The notes under the pieces: generated by a model | What the model was told of the DNA's origin: nothing | The model's input: only the letters and a program-made list of their open reading frames with translations | Databases searched by the model: none | Shown here: positions 26,152 to 35,415 of the stretch, piece after piece | Numbering within the stretch: the stretch's first letter is position 1 | How the letters are laid out: the number at the start of each line of letters is the position of its first letter | Assembly: GCF_027484205.1 (NCBI RefSeq) | Contig: NZ_JAIXUB010000012.1 | Span: 1 to 64,000, forward strand | Direction of reading: 5' to 3' | Length of the DNA stretch: 64,000 bases | Source of the DNA: Flavobacterium sp. | GTDB taxonomy: Bacteria > Bacteroidota > Bacteroidia > Flavobacteriales > Flavobacteriaceae | Program-made: the position numbers and the translations under genes

Positions 26152-27696
26152 TTATTTCACTCTTTCAAAATCTAAATCTTGAAAGTCATAACTGAAATCG
26201 GTCATGGGTGAAATAGCATCCATTTTGAAATGGTTTATCGTTCCGTTTTCATTTACATCAAAATTTATAAAGGCATCGGCATGAAAACTTCTAATGTTCC
26301 ATTTCACAGCAAAAGAATTGTCTTTGTAATAGAAAATTTCACCTACTAATCTTTTAGAACGAGTGGAAGCAAAGTAAAGTTTTCCTTTTTTTTCTGTTAT
26401 GGTTACTTCTCCAAACCAATTGTCTTTGTAGGTTCCAACAAATTTTGAAGCATTATTTTTGATATAATTTAAGGGTATATTTTTAGTAACTGTTTCCCAT
26501 ACTTCATCGGTTACTTTGTCTGCATCTTCTTCTTGTTCTTTTCTGTTTTTTGATAAATTTTCCAAATGATCAAAATAGGGTAAACCAAGATAACTGTCTT
26601 TTATTGTGTTTGAAATGGTATTAAAAGCGGCACCATTTTGCTGATTTGTTAATACAATAATTCCAAGCTGAAGGTCAGGAATCATAATGGTTTGTGTTAC
26701 AATTCCATCTAAACCACCAGTATGCGAAACTTGTAAATGTCCGTTCAAATCATTCAATCGCCAACCTAAACCATAAGCAGAAAAATTGCATGAATAAGGT
26801 TTTCCTTCTCTATTAGGTAAAATAGTTTGTGATGTCCACATTTCTTTGTGTTGTCTCTCACTGAAAAGCGATTGATTATCGCCGTATTTTCCATTATTTA
26901 ATTGAGCAATCACCCATTTTGACAAGTCATTCGTACTTGAATAAATTCCGGCAGCAGCATCAAAAATTGAGTTTTTATAACGTGGAATGATTTCTAATTT
27001 TCCATCCGTTGGAACATGAGGAACAATGGTGTTTGTTGTGTCTTTTAATCGATTCCAGTTGGTTGCAGAATTATTCATTTGCAATGGTTTTAGAATGCGT
27101 TCGTCAATAAAATCACACCATGATTTACCCGAAACTTTTTCAATGACTTCACCAGCAATAACATATAATAAATTATCATAATCATATTTTGCTCTAAATC
27201 CTGAAACAGGTTTCAAATATTGAATATTTCTAACAATATCTTTAGGTGTAAAATCATGACCATCAGGCCAAATCATTAAATCGCCTGCACCAAGTCCGAG
27301 TCCGCTTCTGTGTGTTAGTAAATCACGAATGGTAAACTCATTGGTAACATAATCATTATACATTTTAAATTCCGGAAGGTATTTAATGACTTTGTCATCC
27401 CAATTTATTTTTTTTTCATCTACTAGCATTGCTAAAGCTGCCGATGTAAATGCCTTACTATTAGAAGCAATCCCGAAAAGAGTATTACCGTCAACTTTCT
27501 TTTTTGTTTTGATGTTTGCAACGCCATAACCTTTAGAAATGACCACTTTTCCATCTTTTACAATAGCAACTGCAATTCCAGGAACATTGAAAGTGGTAAG
27601 TGTCTTTTCGACTAGAGAATCAAGTTGTGGTTCTGTAATTTGTGCATTTAAACTAAGACTTGTTAGTAAGAAAACTAAAATTATTTTGTAGTTCAT
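26152..27696 (-). CDS. Serine hydrolase of the class C beta-lactamase fold
   Basis: This 514-residue protein has a signal peptide (MNYKIILVFLLTSLSLNAQ) and the penicillin-binding transpeptidase-like fold. The nucleophile motif SxxK is S78-N-S-K81 in FGIASNSKAF. The second motif is Y-x-N in KYDYDNLLYVIAGEV near 173, and the third is HTGGLDG near 324. The C-terminal 110 residues form a lipocalin-like beta domain (DUF3471 type). Such enzymes act as D-alanyl-D-alanine peptidases or as esterases acting on small ester or amide substrates. It is probably periplasmic. Its 5' flank is a long heptamer array. Confidence 0.9.
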   Translation of the reverse strand: MNYKIILVFLLTSLSLNAQITEPQLDSLVEKTLTTFNVPGIAVAIVKDGKVVISKGYGVANIKTKKKVDGNTLFGIASNSKAFTSAALAMLVDEKKINWDDKVIKYLPEFKMYNDYVTNEFTIRDLLTHRSGLGLGAGDLMIWPDGHDFTPKDIVRNIQYLKPVSGFRAKYDYDNLLYVIAGEVIEKVSGKSWCDFIDERILKPLQMNNSATNWNRLKDTTNTIVPHVPTDGKLEIIPRYKNSIFDAAAGIYSSTNDLSKWVIAQLNNGKYGDNQSLFSERQHKEMWTSQTILPNREGKPYSCNFSAYGLGWRLNDLNGHLQVSHTGGLDGIVTQTIMIPDLQLGIIVLTNQQNGAAFNTISNTIKDSYLGLPYFDHLENLSKNRKEQEEDADKVTDEVWETVTKNIPLNYIKNNASKFVGTYKDNWFGEVTITEKKGKLYFASTRSKRLVGEIFYYKDNSFAVKWNIRSFHADAFINFDVNENGTINHFKMDAISPMTDFSYDFQDLDFERVK

Positions 27697-27706
27697 ATTT
27701 TTGAAA

Positions 27707-27850
27707 TTGTATAATTGTATATTGTATGTTGTTTATAATTAAATATTAACTCAGTCTTCCAACTTCCAACTTCCATCTTCCAACTTCCATCTTCCAACTT
27801 CCATCTTCCATCTTCCATCTTCCATCTTCCATCTTCCATCTTCCATCTTC
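27707..27850. repeat. Heptamer tandem array (CTTCCAT/CTTCCAA units)
   Basis: From about 27755 the plus strand is CTTCCAA or CTTCCAT repeated about 13 times in strict seven-base steps and ends exactly at the stop codon of the methyltransferase gene at 27851. Before it, 27707-27750 shows a more decayed heptamer pattern (ATTGTAT, GTTGTTT, ATAATTA). The array fills the whole gap between the hydrolase start and the methyltransferase stop. Confidence 0.9.
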
Positions 27851-28660
27851 CTAAAATCCTCGTTGTCTTTTGGCTTCAAAAATTAATATTGCCGAAGCTA
27901 CTGAAACATTCATCGAATCGATTTCGCCTTGCATTGGAATTATTATGTTTTGAGTTGCGTTGTCGCGCCAAGCTTGTGTTAAACCTGTCGCTTCTGTACC
28001 CACGATTAAAGCTGTTGGAGTTGTATAATTTATTTCGTGATAAGCATTTGAGTTTTGCAACGTTGCACCATATATATTGATGTTGTTTTGTTTTAAAAAT
28101 GCAATAACTTCATCAGTTGTTCCTGAAGCAATTTGATTAGTAAACAAACAACCTACGCTTGAACGCACAATATTTGGATTATATAAATCGGTTTTTGGAT
28201 TAGCTAAAATTACGGCATCCACTTTTGCAGCATCACATGTTCGTAGCATTGCTCCAATGTTTCCCGGTTTTTCAATAGATTCCATTACAAGAATCAAAGG
28301 ATTTTTAGGTAATTTTAAATCTGATAATTGTAACGATTTTGTTTTAGCAATAGCAATTATTCCTTCGGTTGTATCTCGATAAGCTAATTTTTGATATACT
28401 TCTTTGTTTATTTCGATGAGTTCAATTCGAGTTACCTCGACTGCGCTCGGTATGACAAAAAGTTTATTTAAGTCATTTTCAGCAATTAATTCGGGTAAAA
28501 ATAAAATTGTTTCAAGCTCATAGTTTCCTTTGATGGCAAGTTCAATTTCACGTTTTCCTTCAATTAAAAAAGTACCTGATTGTTTTCGGGATTTAGCTTT
28601 TTCTTGAAGTTGAACTAACGATTTTATAAAGGGATTTTGTATGGAAGTGATTTGTTTCAA
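27851..28660 (-). CDS. TrmH-family (SpoU) RNA 2'-O-methyltransferase
   Basis: This 269-residue enzyme has an N-terminal substrate-binding domain (SRKQSGTFLIEGKREIELA) followed by the SPOUT knot. Motif 1 is LVMESIEKPGNIGAMLRTCDAA near 124-145, motif 2 LIVGTEATGLTQAW near 218-231, and motif 3 IIPMQGEIDSMNVSVASAILIFE near 239-261. It methylates the ribose of a nucleotide in rRNA or tRNA; which one is not clear. Residues 69-80 (VIPSAVEVTRIE) are encoded by a palindromic repeat that seems to have inserted in frame between the two domains. The stop codon abuts a heptamer array. Confidence 0.92.
   Translation of the reverse strand: MKQITSIQNPFIKSLVQLQEKAKSRKQSGTFLIEGKREIELAIKGNYELETILFLPELIAENDLNKLFVIPSAVEVTRIELIEINKEVYQKLAYRDTTEGIIAIAKTKSLQLSDLKLPKNPLILVMESIEKPGNIGAMLRTCDAAKVDAVILANPKTDLYNPNIVRSSVGCLFTNQIASGTTDEVIAFLKQNNINIYGATLQNSNAYHEINYTTPTALIVGTEATGLTQAWRDNATQNIIIPMQGEIDSMNVSVASAILIFEAKRQRGF
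28421..28457 (-). repeat. Palindromic GAGCGCAGTCGAGG repeat inside the methyltransferase gene
   Basis: On the minus strand the sequence TGTCATACCGAGCGCAGTCG followed by AGGTAACTCGA is the kind of repeat I know from flavobacterial intergenic regions. A TCGAG/CTCGA hairpin is at 28427-28440. Here it is translated in frame as VIPSAVEVTRIE. Relatives occur at 26091-26140 and 45638-45677. Confidence 0.7.
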
Positions 28661-28692
28661 ATGATTATTTTTTTGTAAAGGTACAAAGGTAA

Positions 28693-30531
28693 TTATTTTG
28701 TGAAATACAAATAACCATAAATTGGTTCAGGATAATCTACATCATTCAAATAAAGTATATAAAAGTAAGTTCCTTTTGGTGAATTACTATCATCAAGTTT
28801 GAATCCTTTATTAGAAAAACCACTCCAATCGGCATCGTTATTTGTTCCTTTCCAAATCATTCTTCCCCAACGATTGTATATTTCTATTTTAAAATTGACA
28901 AAAATATCGCGCAATCCTTTTATAAAAAAAGTTTCATTGTATGGGTCATCATTTGCTGAAATATAGTTGTAAACCGTTGGTGGACAATTTTTTGTTGTCA
29001 ATAAAAAGGAAGTTATGCTATAGCAATTTTCGTTTTCAACTCGAATGAAAATTTCTTTTGGAGTTGAAGTTGCAACATAATTTGTTGTTTCTAAAATTTG
29101 ATTGGATTGGTTTTCTGCATCTTCATAGGATTCGTAAAAACCTTCAAAAGTATCGGTTTCATTTGCCAAAACTAATTCATCATAATTCAAAAAGTCAAAC
29201 GTGCCACTTGTTAAACCTTGGTTGCATGCAATTAATGGTTCAAGTGTATTGAATGATGGCGAACTATTTAAAATGATATACGTTTCAGCAGAGTTATTAA
29301 ATTCATTCAATTCTGTTGCAATGCCAATTCCCGTTCCGTCATTATCAACGCTAAAAAGTAAAGTTCCTTCTGTGAAATCATCAGGAAGTTCAATTGAAAT
29401 TTGGCTACTCCAACTTCCATCTATCGGAATTGGTAAAGTGGTTTCGGAATATTCATAATATTCACCATTAACATAAATTGCAATTGGAATTCCAGCAGTA
29501 AGTTCGTTAGTACTCAGATTGTTATATACTGTAAATTCAACAGTAATGATTTTAGAATTACATTCTTGAATGGCGTTGTCAATAGTTATTGTGGCATCAG
29601 GTAATTGACTATTTAATTTTGTTACAACGGTATTAATCATCACAAAATCTTGACCTGAAGTAAGCTGAATTAATGCAGAAGTATCACCAATATTAATGTT
29701 ATTTTCAATATTATAAATATCCAAATCCATATTGTATAACGTTGTACTTCCTGTTATACTATTTGTGCCATTAAATGCATTGTTGGAAGGATTTAATGGT
29801 GGATTACTAATGATATTTCCATTGATTGAAAGTGATTCGTTTACAGCAATATTTCGATCGCCTTCCCAAGCTACAAAACCAATTTTTGCATCTTCATTAT
29901 CAATAACATTCAAACTATTTAAATTGATGGTTAAAACACTTGGAACATTTTGTAAACCATCATAAACATTCAGTTGGTTTAATGGTAAAGCATCATTTTT
30001 GTATACAATTACAATTGCCCAACCAGCAAAATTGGTTCCGTTATTACAATAGTTTGTAGTATTTAAAAAACTTGAAACATCTAAGTCAGAAAGTGTGTAA
30101 GTTCCACTTCCTGTTGCTTGAACAATGGAGGTAACATTGGCAAAAGCACTAAAAAAAGGCATTCCTGAACTTGCTAAAGTCAGCGCAAAGTTTCTTTCGG
30201 CAACGATAGGATTTCCGTTTAAGTTTACATTAAAATCGCCAGTTCCTGAACCTGCCCAATAGAGATAAGCGCTTTCAACGATATCACCTGAACTCATGGT
30301 GTAATTTGCAGCAGAACTTGTTAAAATTAAACAAGGATCAAAGGCACCATTTTCAGCAACATTCATGGTGTTTCCGATAAAAGTAAAATCATATCTTCCA
30401 TTGAATTGATTGTATAATGAAACATTTTGTCCGTAATTTGAACAAAATGTCAACAGTATCATACTAAAAATGAAGAAATGTAGTTTTAACCTCACCTGCA
30501 AATCAATTATTTGAGGTTTAAAATTAAGCAT
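28693..30531 (-). CDS. Surface protein with gliding-motility-associated C-terminal (T9SS type B) domain
   Basis: The 612-residue product has an N-terminal export signal after a short basic lead (LKLHFFIFSMILLTFCSNYGQ). A large beta-rich region binds nothing I can name; it includes an adhesin-like jelly-roll at about 40-290 and a CARDB-like segment (ITVEFTVYNNLSTNELTAG) at about 325-420. The last 85 residues show the gliding-motility/type B sorting pattern: KIEIYNRWGRMIWKG followed by GTYFYILYLND and GYLYFTK. It is thus secreted through the type IX system and kept at the surface. A role in adhesion is inferred. Confidence 0.88.
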   Translation of the reverse strand: MLNFKPQIIDLQVRLKLHFFIFSMILLTFCSNYGQNVSLYNQFNGRYDFTFIGNTMNVAENGAFDPCLILTSSAANYTMSSGDIVESAYLYWAGSGTGDFNVNLNGNPIVAERNFALTLASSGMPFFSAFANVTSIVQATGSGTYTLSDLDVSSFLNTTNYCNNGTNFAGWAIVIVYKNDALPLNQLNVYDGLQNVPSVLTINLNSLNVIDNEDAKIGFVAWEGDRNIAVNESLSINGNIISNPPLNPSNNAFNGTNSITGSTTLYNMDLDIYNIENNINIGDTSALIQLTSGQDFVMINTVVTKLNSQLPDATITIDNAIQECNSKIITVEFTVYNNLSTNELTAGIPIAIYVNGEYYEYSETTLPIPIDGSWSSQISIELPDDFTEGTLLFSVDNDGTGIGIATELNEFNNSAETYIILNSSPSFNTLEPLIACNQGLTSGTFDFLNYDELVLANETDTFEGFYESYEDAENQSNQILETTNYVATSTPKEIFIRVENENCYSITSFLLTTKNCPPTVYNYISANDDPYNETFFIKGLRDIFVNFKIEIYNRWGRMIWKGTNNDADWSGFSNKGFKLDDSNSPKGTYFYILYLNDVDYPEPIYGYLYFTK

Positions 30532-30612
30532 TTATTTTTAAATGGAAGTATTTTTTAAATTGCTTTATGATATTAAATAATTCCGTAATTTTCCAAAGTT
30601 TTAAAATTCATT

Positions 30613-31590
30613 GTGAAAAAATACCAAGTCAGACTTTATCAAGCTAGTGATTTTGATGTTTGGAATGCTTTTATAAGTGTTGCAAAAAATGCTACCTTTT
30701 TGTTCCATAGAAATTTTATGGACTATCATTCTGATAGATTTCAGGATTATTCTTTGATGGTTTTTGATGAAGAAAAACTTGTTTCAGTTTTACCAGCAAA
30801 CAGAGTAGGAGATGCACTTTTTTCGCATCAAGGATTGACTTATGGTGGTTTGATTTTAGGTCAAAAAGCAAAATTAAGTACTACAATTTCATTATTCCAT
30901 AGTGTTTTAGAGTTCTTGAATGAAAAAGATCTTAAAACTTTGACAATTAAAGAAATACCTGGTTTTTATTGTGATAATTTTTCTGATGAATTAGATTATT
31001 GTCTTTTCATTTTAAATTCAAAATTAGTTCGAAAAGATTCATTGTCAGTTATTGATTTATCAAAACCTTATTTCATTACAAAAACTCGAAAAGAAAGTAT
31101 TCGTCGAGGTAAAAAAAACGGTTTGGTAATTAAAGAAGAGTTGAATTTTGAATTATTTTGGAATGAAATTTTAATTCCTAATTTGGATAAAAAACACCAA
31201 GTAAAACCGGTTCATACTGTTGAAGAAATTAAATTATTACAAACTCGTTTTCCAGAAAATATTCGTCATTTTAATGTTTATCATGATGGAAAAATTGTAG
31301 CAGGAACAACAGTTTTTATAACGGATAAAGTGGCGCATCCGCAATATATTTCAGGAAATTTACAAAAAAACGAATTAGGAAGTTTAGATTATCTTTATCA
31401 TCATTTAATTACAGAAGTTTTTAAAGATAAAAATGTTTTTGATTTTGGAATTTCCAATGAACAACAAGGAACCAAAATTAATGAAGGATTACTTTTTTGG
31501 AAGGAATCTTTTGGAGCTAAAACAGTTACGCAAAGTTTCTATGAAGTGGAAATTAAAAATTATAAATTATTAGAATCGGTTTTAATATGA
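30613..31590 (+). CDS. GNAT/FemAB-like acyltransferase of the polysaccharide cluster
   Basis: This 325-residue soluble protein starts at GTG 30613. It has the two-lobed acyl-CoA N-acyltransferase layout: an N-terminal lobe around [20 protein letters not shown] and a C-terminal lobe with [11 protein letters not shown] and [30 protein letters not shown]. That pattern belongs to the FemAB/GNAT-like proteins often found in Bacteroidota sugar loci. Its last four bases (ATGA) overlap the start of the sugar aminotransferase gene, so the two are coupled. It may acylate the amino sugar made by that enzyme; this is inferred from context. Confidence 0.8.
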   Translation: MKKYQVRLYQASDFDVWNAFISVAKNATFLFHRNFMDYHSDRFQDYSLMVFDEEKLVSVLPANRVGDALFSHQGLTYGGLILGQKAKLSTTISLFHSVLEFLNEKDLKTLTIKEIPGFYCDNFSDELDYCLFILNSKLVRKDSLSVIDLSKPYFITKTRKESIRRGKKNGLVIKEELNFELFWNEILIPNLDKKHQVKPVHTVEEIKLLQTRFPENIRHFNVYHDGKIVAGTTVFITDKVAHPQYISGNLQKNELGSLDYLYHHLITEVFKDKNVFDFGISNEQQGTKINEGLLFWKESFGAKTVTQSFYEVEIKNYKLLESVLI

Positions 31591-32711
31591 TTAAATTCCT
31601 CGATTTACAGAAGATAAATGCCCAATATCAAGAGCAATTTCAAGAAAAATTGAAGTTGGTTTTAGATAAAGGATGGTTTATTTTAGGTGATGAAGTAAAA
31701 ACATTTGAAACCAATTTTGCTAACTACTGTGGCACTAAACATTGCATTGGTGTAGGAAATGGTTTAGATGCTTTAATCTTGATTTTAAAAGGATATATAG
31801 AACTTGGAACACTTCAAAAAGGTGATGAGGTTATCGTTCCTGCAAATACTTATATTGCTACTATTTTAGCCATTTTGCAAGTAGATTTAGTTCCAGTTTT
31901 AGTAGAACCTAATATTGAAACCTATAACATTAATCCTAATTTAATAGAAGAAAAAATTAGCTCAAAGACTAAAGCCATTTTACTAGTTCATTTATATGGT
32001 CAATTGTGTGAAATGGATGCAATTAATGACATTGCGATAAAACATGATTTAGTTGTAATTGAAGATGCAGCTCAAGCGCATGGTGTTCAGTATTCAGTAT
32101 CCAGTATTCAGTGTTCAGAAACCCGCAACCTGAAACTTGCAACCCGTAACTCATCAGCGTACAGCTTTTATCCAAGCAAAAATCTTGGAGCACTTGGAGA
32201 TGGTGGAGCTATTACAACTAATGATGATGAACTTGCAAAAGTCATTTTTTCTCTGAGAAATTATGGTTCAGAAAAAAAATATCATAATGAATTGCTTGGA
32301 ATAAATTCGCGTTTAGATGAAATTCAAGCTGCTTTTTTGAATGAAAAACTGCCTAATTTAGATTCTGATAACAATCAAAGACGTGTTATAGCAAAACGTT
32401 ATTTATCTGAAATAAAAAACATTAAGATTGTGTTGCCTAGGGTTGATTCAATAGACAACCATGTATTTCATTTGTTTGTTATTAGAACTAAAAATCGTCA
32501 AGAATTGCAAGATTATTTATTGAAAAATAACATTGAAACGGTGATTCATTACCCAATTGCGCCACACAAGCAAAAAGCATTATCAAGTTGGAATAATCTA
32601 TCCTTTCCCATAACAGAAAAAATTCATGATGAAGTTTTGAGTTTACCAATGAGTCCTACTTTGACAAATGATGAGGTCAGTTTTGTAATTGAAATTTTAA
32701 ATAGATATTAA
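31587..32711 (+). CDS. DegT/DnrJ/EryC1/StrS sugar aminotransferase (FdtB/QdtB type)
   Basis: This 374-residue PLP enzyme transaminates a nucleotide-activated keto-sugar. [10 protein letters not shown] is at 59-68, the PLP-binding aspartate is D160 in [11 protein letters not shown], and the Schiff-base lysine is K198 in [14 protein letters not shown]. The family and an FdtA-type ketoisomerase in the same cluster (39296) point to dTDP-3-amino-3,6-dideoxyhexose synthesis. Residues 167-190, between HG and the SFYP motif, are encoded by a seven-base-periodic repeat (32084-32154) and replace the usual GDAA-type segment. The gene is coupled to the GNAT gene upstream and directly abuts the flippase gene downstream. 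Confidence 0.9.
   Translation: MIKFLDLQKINAQYQEQFQEKLKLVLDKGWFILGDEVKTFETNFANYCGTKHCIGVGNGLDALILILKGYIELGTLQKGDEVIVPANTYIATILAILQVDLVPVLVEPNIETYNINPNLIEEKISSKTKAILLVHLYGQLCEMDAINDIAIKHDLVVIEDAAQAHGVQYSVSSIQCSETRNLKLATRNSSAYSFYPSKNLGALGDGGAITTNDDELAKVIFSLRNYGSEKKYHNELLGINSRLDEIQAAFLNEKLPNLDSDNNQRRVIAKRYLSEIKNIKIVLPRVDSIDNHVFHLFVIRTKNRQELQDYLLKNNIETVIHYPIAPHKQKALSSWNNLSFPITEKIHDEVLSLPMSPTLTNDEVSFVIEILNRY
32084..32154 (+). repeat. In-frame heptamer repeat within the aminotransferase gene
   Basis: The plus strand shows TTCAGTA TTCAGTA TCCAGTA TTCAGTG TTCAG in seven-base steps (32086-32118). AACCCGC AACCTGA AACTTGC AACCCGT follows, again in steps of seven. It encodes residues 167-190 of the aminotransferase without breaking the frame. 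Confidence 0.8.
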
Positions 32712-33989
32712 TTGAAGTTTATAACTGAAATACTATCCAAACCATTATTTAAAGCAACATCTTTGAATGGAGTTAGTATTTTAATTAAAATCTCAATTGG
32801 ATTTATTACCTCTAAAATAATTGCTGTTTTTGTTGGACCAAGTGGAATGGCTTTAGTGGGAAACTTGAGAAATTTTCTTACTACAGTGCAATCTTTTGGG
32901 ACATTAGGATTTGAAAATGGTATCGTTAAATATGTTGCAGAACATAAAAGCGATGACGAAAAATTAAAGAGCACGTTATCAACTATTTTTTTTTCGGTTT
33001 TTATTTCATGTTTTATATTAGGTTTATTTTTGTTTTTTTTCTCTAATTATTTTAATGACCTAATATTTGGTAGTGAATTTCATTACTCATTTATTTTTAA
33101 ATTTCTTGCTTTAGCCTTGCCCTTTTATATTGGGAATATTTTTCTAGTAGCCACAATCAATGGATTTGATGAATACAAGAAGGTTATTTATATTAATATT
33201 ATTGGCAATTGTATTGGGTTATTAGTTTCAGGATTGTTAATTTGGAAATTTAAAATTGAAGGTGCATTACTATCAATTGTACTTACTCCATCACTTTTAT
33301 TTTTAGTTTCATTGTTTTTTCTTAATAAGAGAATTAAAATTCTTGAAAAAATTAATACAAAATCTTTTCAATTTAATTTTTTAAAAAGCATTTCGTCCTA
33401 TTCGTTAATGGCTTTGGTTTCTGCAGTATTTGGACCAATGGTATTGATTGCAATTAGGACATTTATAATTGACAAAATTGGAATACAAGAAGCAGGATTT
33501 TGGGAAGCAATTACAAGAATTTCTTCCTATTATTTTTTATTTATTACATCAATAATTGGGATTTATTTTTATCCAAAAATGATTGTTGCTGAAACAAATA
33601 GTGAAACAAAAAAACTTTTTTGGAAGTACTATAAAGGCGTAATGCCTCTTTTTATTTTTGGGTTGATAATTGTATTTTTTTTAAAAGAATATATAGTTCA
33701 GTTGCTTTTTACTAAAGAATTTCTTCCTGTTTCAAAACTGTTTTTTTGGCAGTTAATAGGAGATGTTTTTAAAGCATTATCTATTATTTTAGGGTATCAA
33801 TTTTTTGCAAAAAAACTCACTAAAGAATATATAATATCTGAAATTTTTTCGCTTTTAGTTTTATACTGTAGTAGTGTGTTTTTTATTAAATTATATTCTA
33901 TTGAAGGAGTTGTAATGGCTCATGCTTTTACTTATTCAATCTATTTTATCACCTTGAGTATTTACTTTAGAAAAAGTTTATTTTCTTAA
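32712..33989 (+). CDS. wzx: Wzx-type polysaccharide flippase
   Basis: The 425-residue integral membrane protein has about twelve hydrophobic segments and the N-terminal Wzx/MATE pattern (SLNGVSILIKISIGFITSKI, then FVGPSGMALVGNLRNFL). It should move undecaprenyl-linked oligosaccharide repeat units across the inner membrane. The only start that keeps the first helix is TTG 32712, immediately after, and in the same frame as, the aminotransferase stop codon. The 3' end overlaps the convergent HAD gene by 12 bases. Confidence 0.88.
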   Translation: MKFITEILSKPLFKATSLNGVSILIKISIGFITSKIIAVFVGPSGMALVGNLRNFLTTVQSFGTLGFENGIVKYVAEHKSDDEKLKSTLSTIFFSVFISCFILGLFLFFFSNYFNDLIFGSEFHYSFIFKFLALALPFYIGNIFLVATINGFDEYKKVIYINIIGNCIGLLVSGLLIWKFKIEGALLSIVLTPSLLFLVSLFFLNKRIKILEKINTKSFQFNFLKSISSYSLMALVSAVFGPMVLIAIRTFIIDKIGIQEAGFWEAITRISSYYFLFITSIIGIYFYPKMIVAETNSETKKLFWKYYKGVMPLFIFGLIIVFFLKEYIVQLLFTKEFLPVSKLFFWQLIGDVFKALSIILGYQFFAKKLTKEYIISEIFSLLVLYCSSVFFIKLYSIEGVVMAHAFTYSIYFITLSIYFRKSLFS

Positions 33990-34544
33990 TTGCAGCATTT
34001 CTAAATCACCTTTTCCATTTCCATAGACATAAATTTTCGTATAATTTTCCAACACAATTTTTTCTTTAATACGATTTACTTTTTCAATTCCATTGCAATT
34101 TTTAGAAGTGAAATTTCCAGTAATTTTGTTATTGATTACTTCAAGTTTTGTACTTATTATGTTAATAGAATTTTTATTTGACCAATCAAGAATCCATTCA
34201 GAAAATGAAGCCGTTACAATATAGACTTCGTCATTATTTTCTTGATGATTTTTTATTTGTTTCCAAATGGTTGTATTGAGATTTTTTGAAATATTTTTAT
34301 TTGAAAATGTTTTTCCTTTTTCTATAAATAAGTCATAATCTTCACCTTTAAAAAAATAAGTTATGAATTTTTGTTTTGTTACTTCACTTGAAATCATTCC
34401 AAGTTTCCATTTGAACAGCGTAGGAAATAAACTTATAAAACCTATCAAAAAGTAAAAATTTCCTTTGTAGAATTTTGTGAATTCTATTAAACTATCTTTC
34501 TTGTATAGTGTTTTGTCAAAGTCAACTAATACTAATGTTTTCAT
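33978..34544 (-). CDS. HAD-superfamily phosphatase
   Basis: This 188-residue protein has the HAD motifs VDFDKTLYKKDS (nucleophile aspartate near residue 8, acid/base two later), IVTASFSEW with motif-II threonine/serine near 109, and YGNGKGDLEML near 175 for motif III/IV. It belongs to the HAD-IB type, with a long helical cap. It lies one base downstream of a UbiA-family prenyltransferase gene on the same strand. In the actinobacterial decaprenyl-phosphoribose pathway a phosphatase acts after the UbiA enzyme DPPR synthase, so this could remove the 5-phosphate of a polyprenyl-phosphate pentose. That assignment is inference. Confidence 0.8.
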   Translation of the reverse strand: MKTLVLVDFDKTLYKKDSLIEFTKFYKGNFYFLIGFISLFPTLFKWKLGMISSEVTKQKFITYFFKGEDYDLFIEKGKTFSNKNISKNLNTTIWKQIKNHQENNDEVYIVTASFSEWILDWSNKNSINIISTKLEVINNKITGNFTSKNCNGIEKVNRIKEKIVLENYTKIYVYGNGKGDLEMLQLRK

Positions 34545-34545
34545 C

Positions 34546-35415
34546 TTAATTTCTAAAATATAATAAATAACTCATTAGTAATAGCCATCCTAATATCGTA
34601 ATTTGTATAAATCGATCATTTAATACAATTTTTGTTGGTGAATAAGTTGATTGATCAACGAAAACCAACTTTAAATATCTGAAAATTCCATTCACAACAA
34701 AAATAATGGATAAGTATAATAAATTAGAGTGATAGTGAAGTTGAATTTCTGGAGATATGCAATAAAAAATATAACAAACGATTATTATTGATGATAAAAT
34801 TCCAAGTATGGTATCTATAAATACTAAATTATATCCTTCAATATTTTTGCGAACATCTTTGCCGTTTTCAGCAAGTAAAACATCAGTTCTTCTTTTTGAA
34901 ATTCCTAAAAATAATGCCAAAAGGTAAGTAATAAGTAATATCCAAATGGATGGAACAACATCACTTACAACTGAACCTGCAATTATTCTAAGTATAAACC
35001 CAATGGCAATAATGTTTACATCAAGTATTGCAATATGTTTTAACCATTTAGAATAAAGAAAATTTAAAATGATATATGAATGAATAACCATAAATAATTC
35101 ATGAGAAATCATCCATGATGCAAACATTGTTAAAGCCATTAAAAACAACATTAAACACAAACCGTTTTTTATAGAAATACTTCCTGAAGCTATTGGTCTA
35201 TAACTTTTTTGGGGATGATTTCTATCTTCATTAATATCGAAATAATCATTTAAAATGTAAATACTGCTTGATGCAATGCAAAAACAAAAGAAGGTAAAAA
35301 TAACTTTTACTAAGTTGTCAATATTTTGAAATTGACTATCAAAAAAAAGCGGAGCAAAAACAAAAACATTTTTTATGTATTGTTCAACACGCATTAATTT
35401 AAGGTAATTTTTCAT
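34546..35415 (-). CDS. UbiA-family prenyltransferase, decaprenyl-phosphate phosphoribosyltransferase-like
   Basis: This 289-residue membrane protein has about eight to nine transmembrane helices. The first Asp-rich motif is ILNDYFDINEDRNHPQKSYRPIASG near 52-76. The second region, ISKRRTDVLLAENGKDVRKNIEGYN near 170-195, resembles DPPR synthase (a KR...E...R..L.GY layout) more than menaquinone-type UbiA enzymes. Predicted reaction: transfer of a phosphoribosyl group from PRPP to polyprenyl phosphate at the inner membrane. The gene is bracketed by a HAD phosphatase and a polytopic GT-C-like protein in one minus-strand unit, with overlaps or single-base gaps. Confidence 0.82.
   Translation of the reverse strand: MKNYLKLMRVEQYIKNVFVFAPLFFDSQFQNIDNLVKVIFTFFCFCIASSSIYILNDYFDINEDRNHPQKSYRPIASGSISIKNGLCLMLFLMALTMFASWMISHELFMVIHSYIILNFLYSKWLKHIAILDVNIIAIGFILRIIAGSVVSDVVPSIWILLITYLLALFLGISKRRTDVLLAENGKDVRKNIEGYNLVFIDTILGILSSIIIVCYIFYCISPEIQLHYHSNLLYLSIIFVVNGIFRYLKLVFVDQSTYSPTKIVLNDRFIQITILGWLLLMSYLLYFRN

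Noticed and set aside
27755..27850. CRISPR or coding repeat
   Set aside because: Seven-base units without spacers; all frames are short and cover only the intergenic gap.
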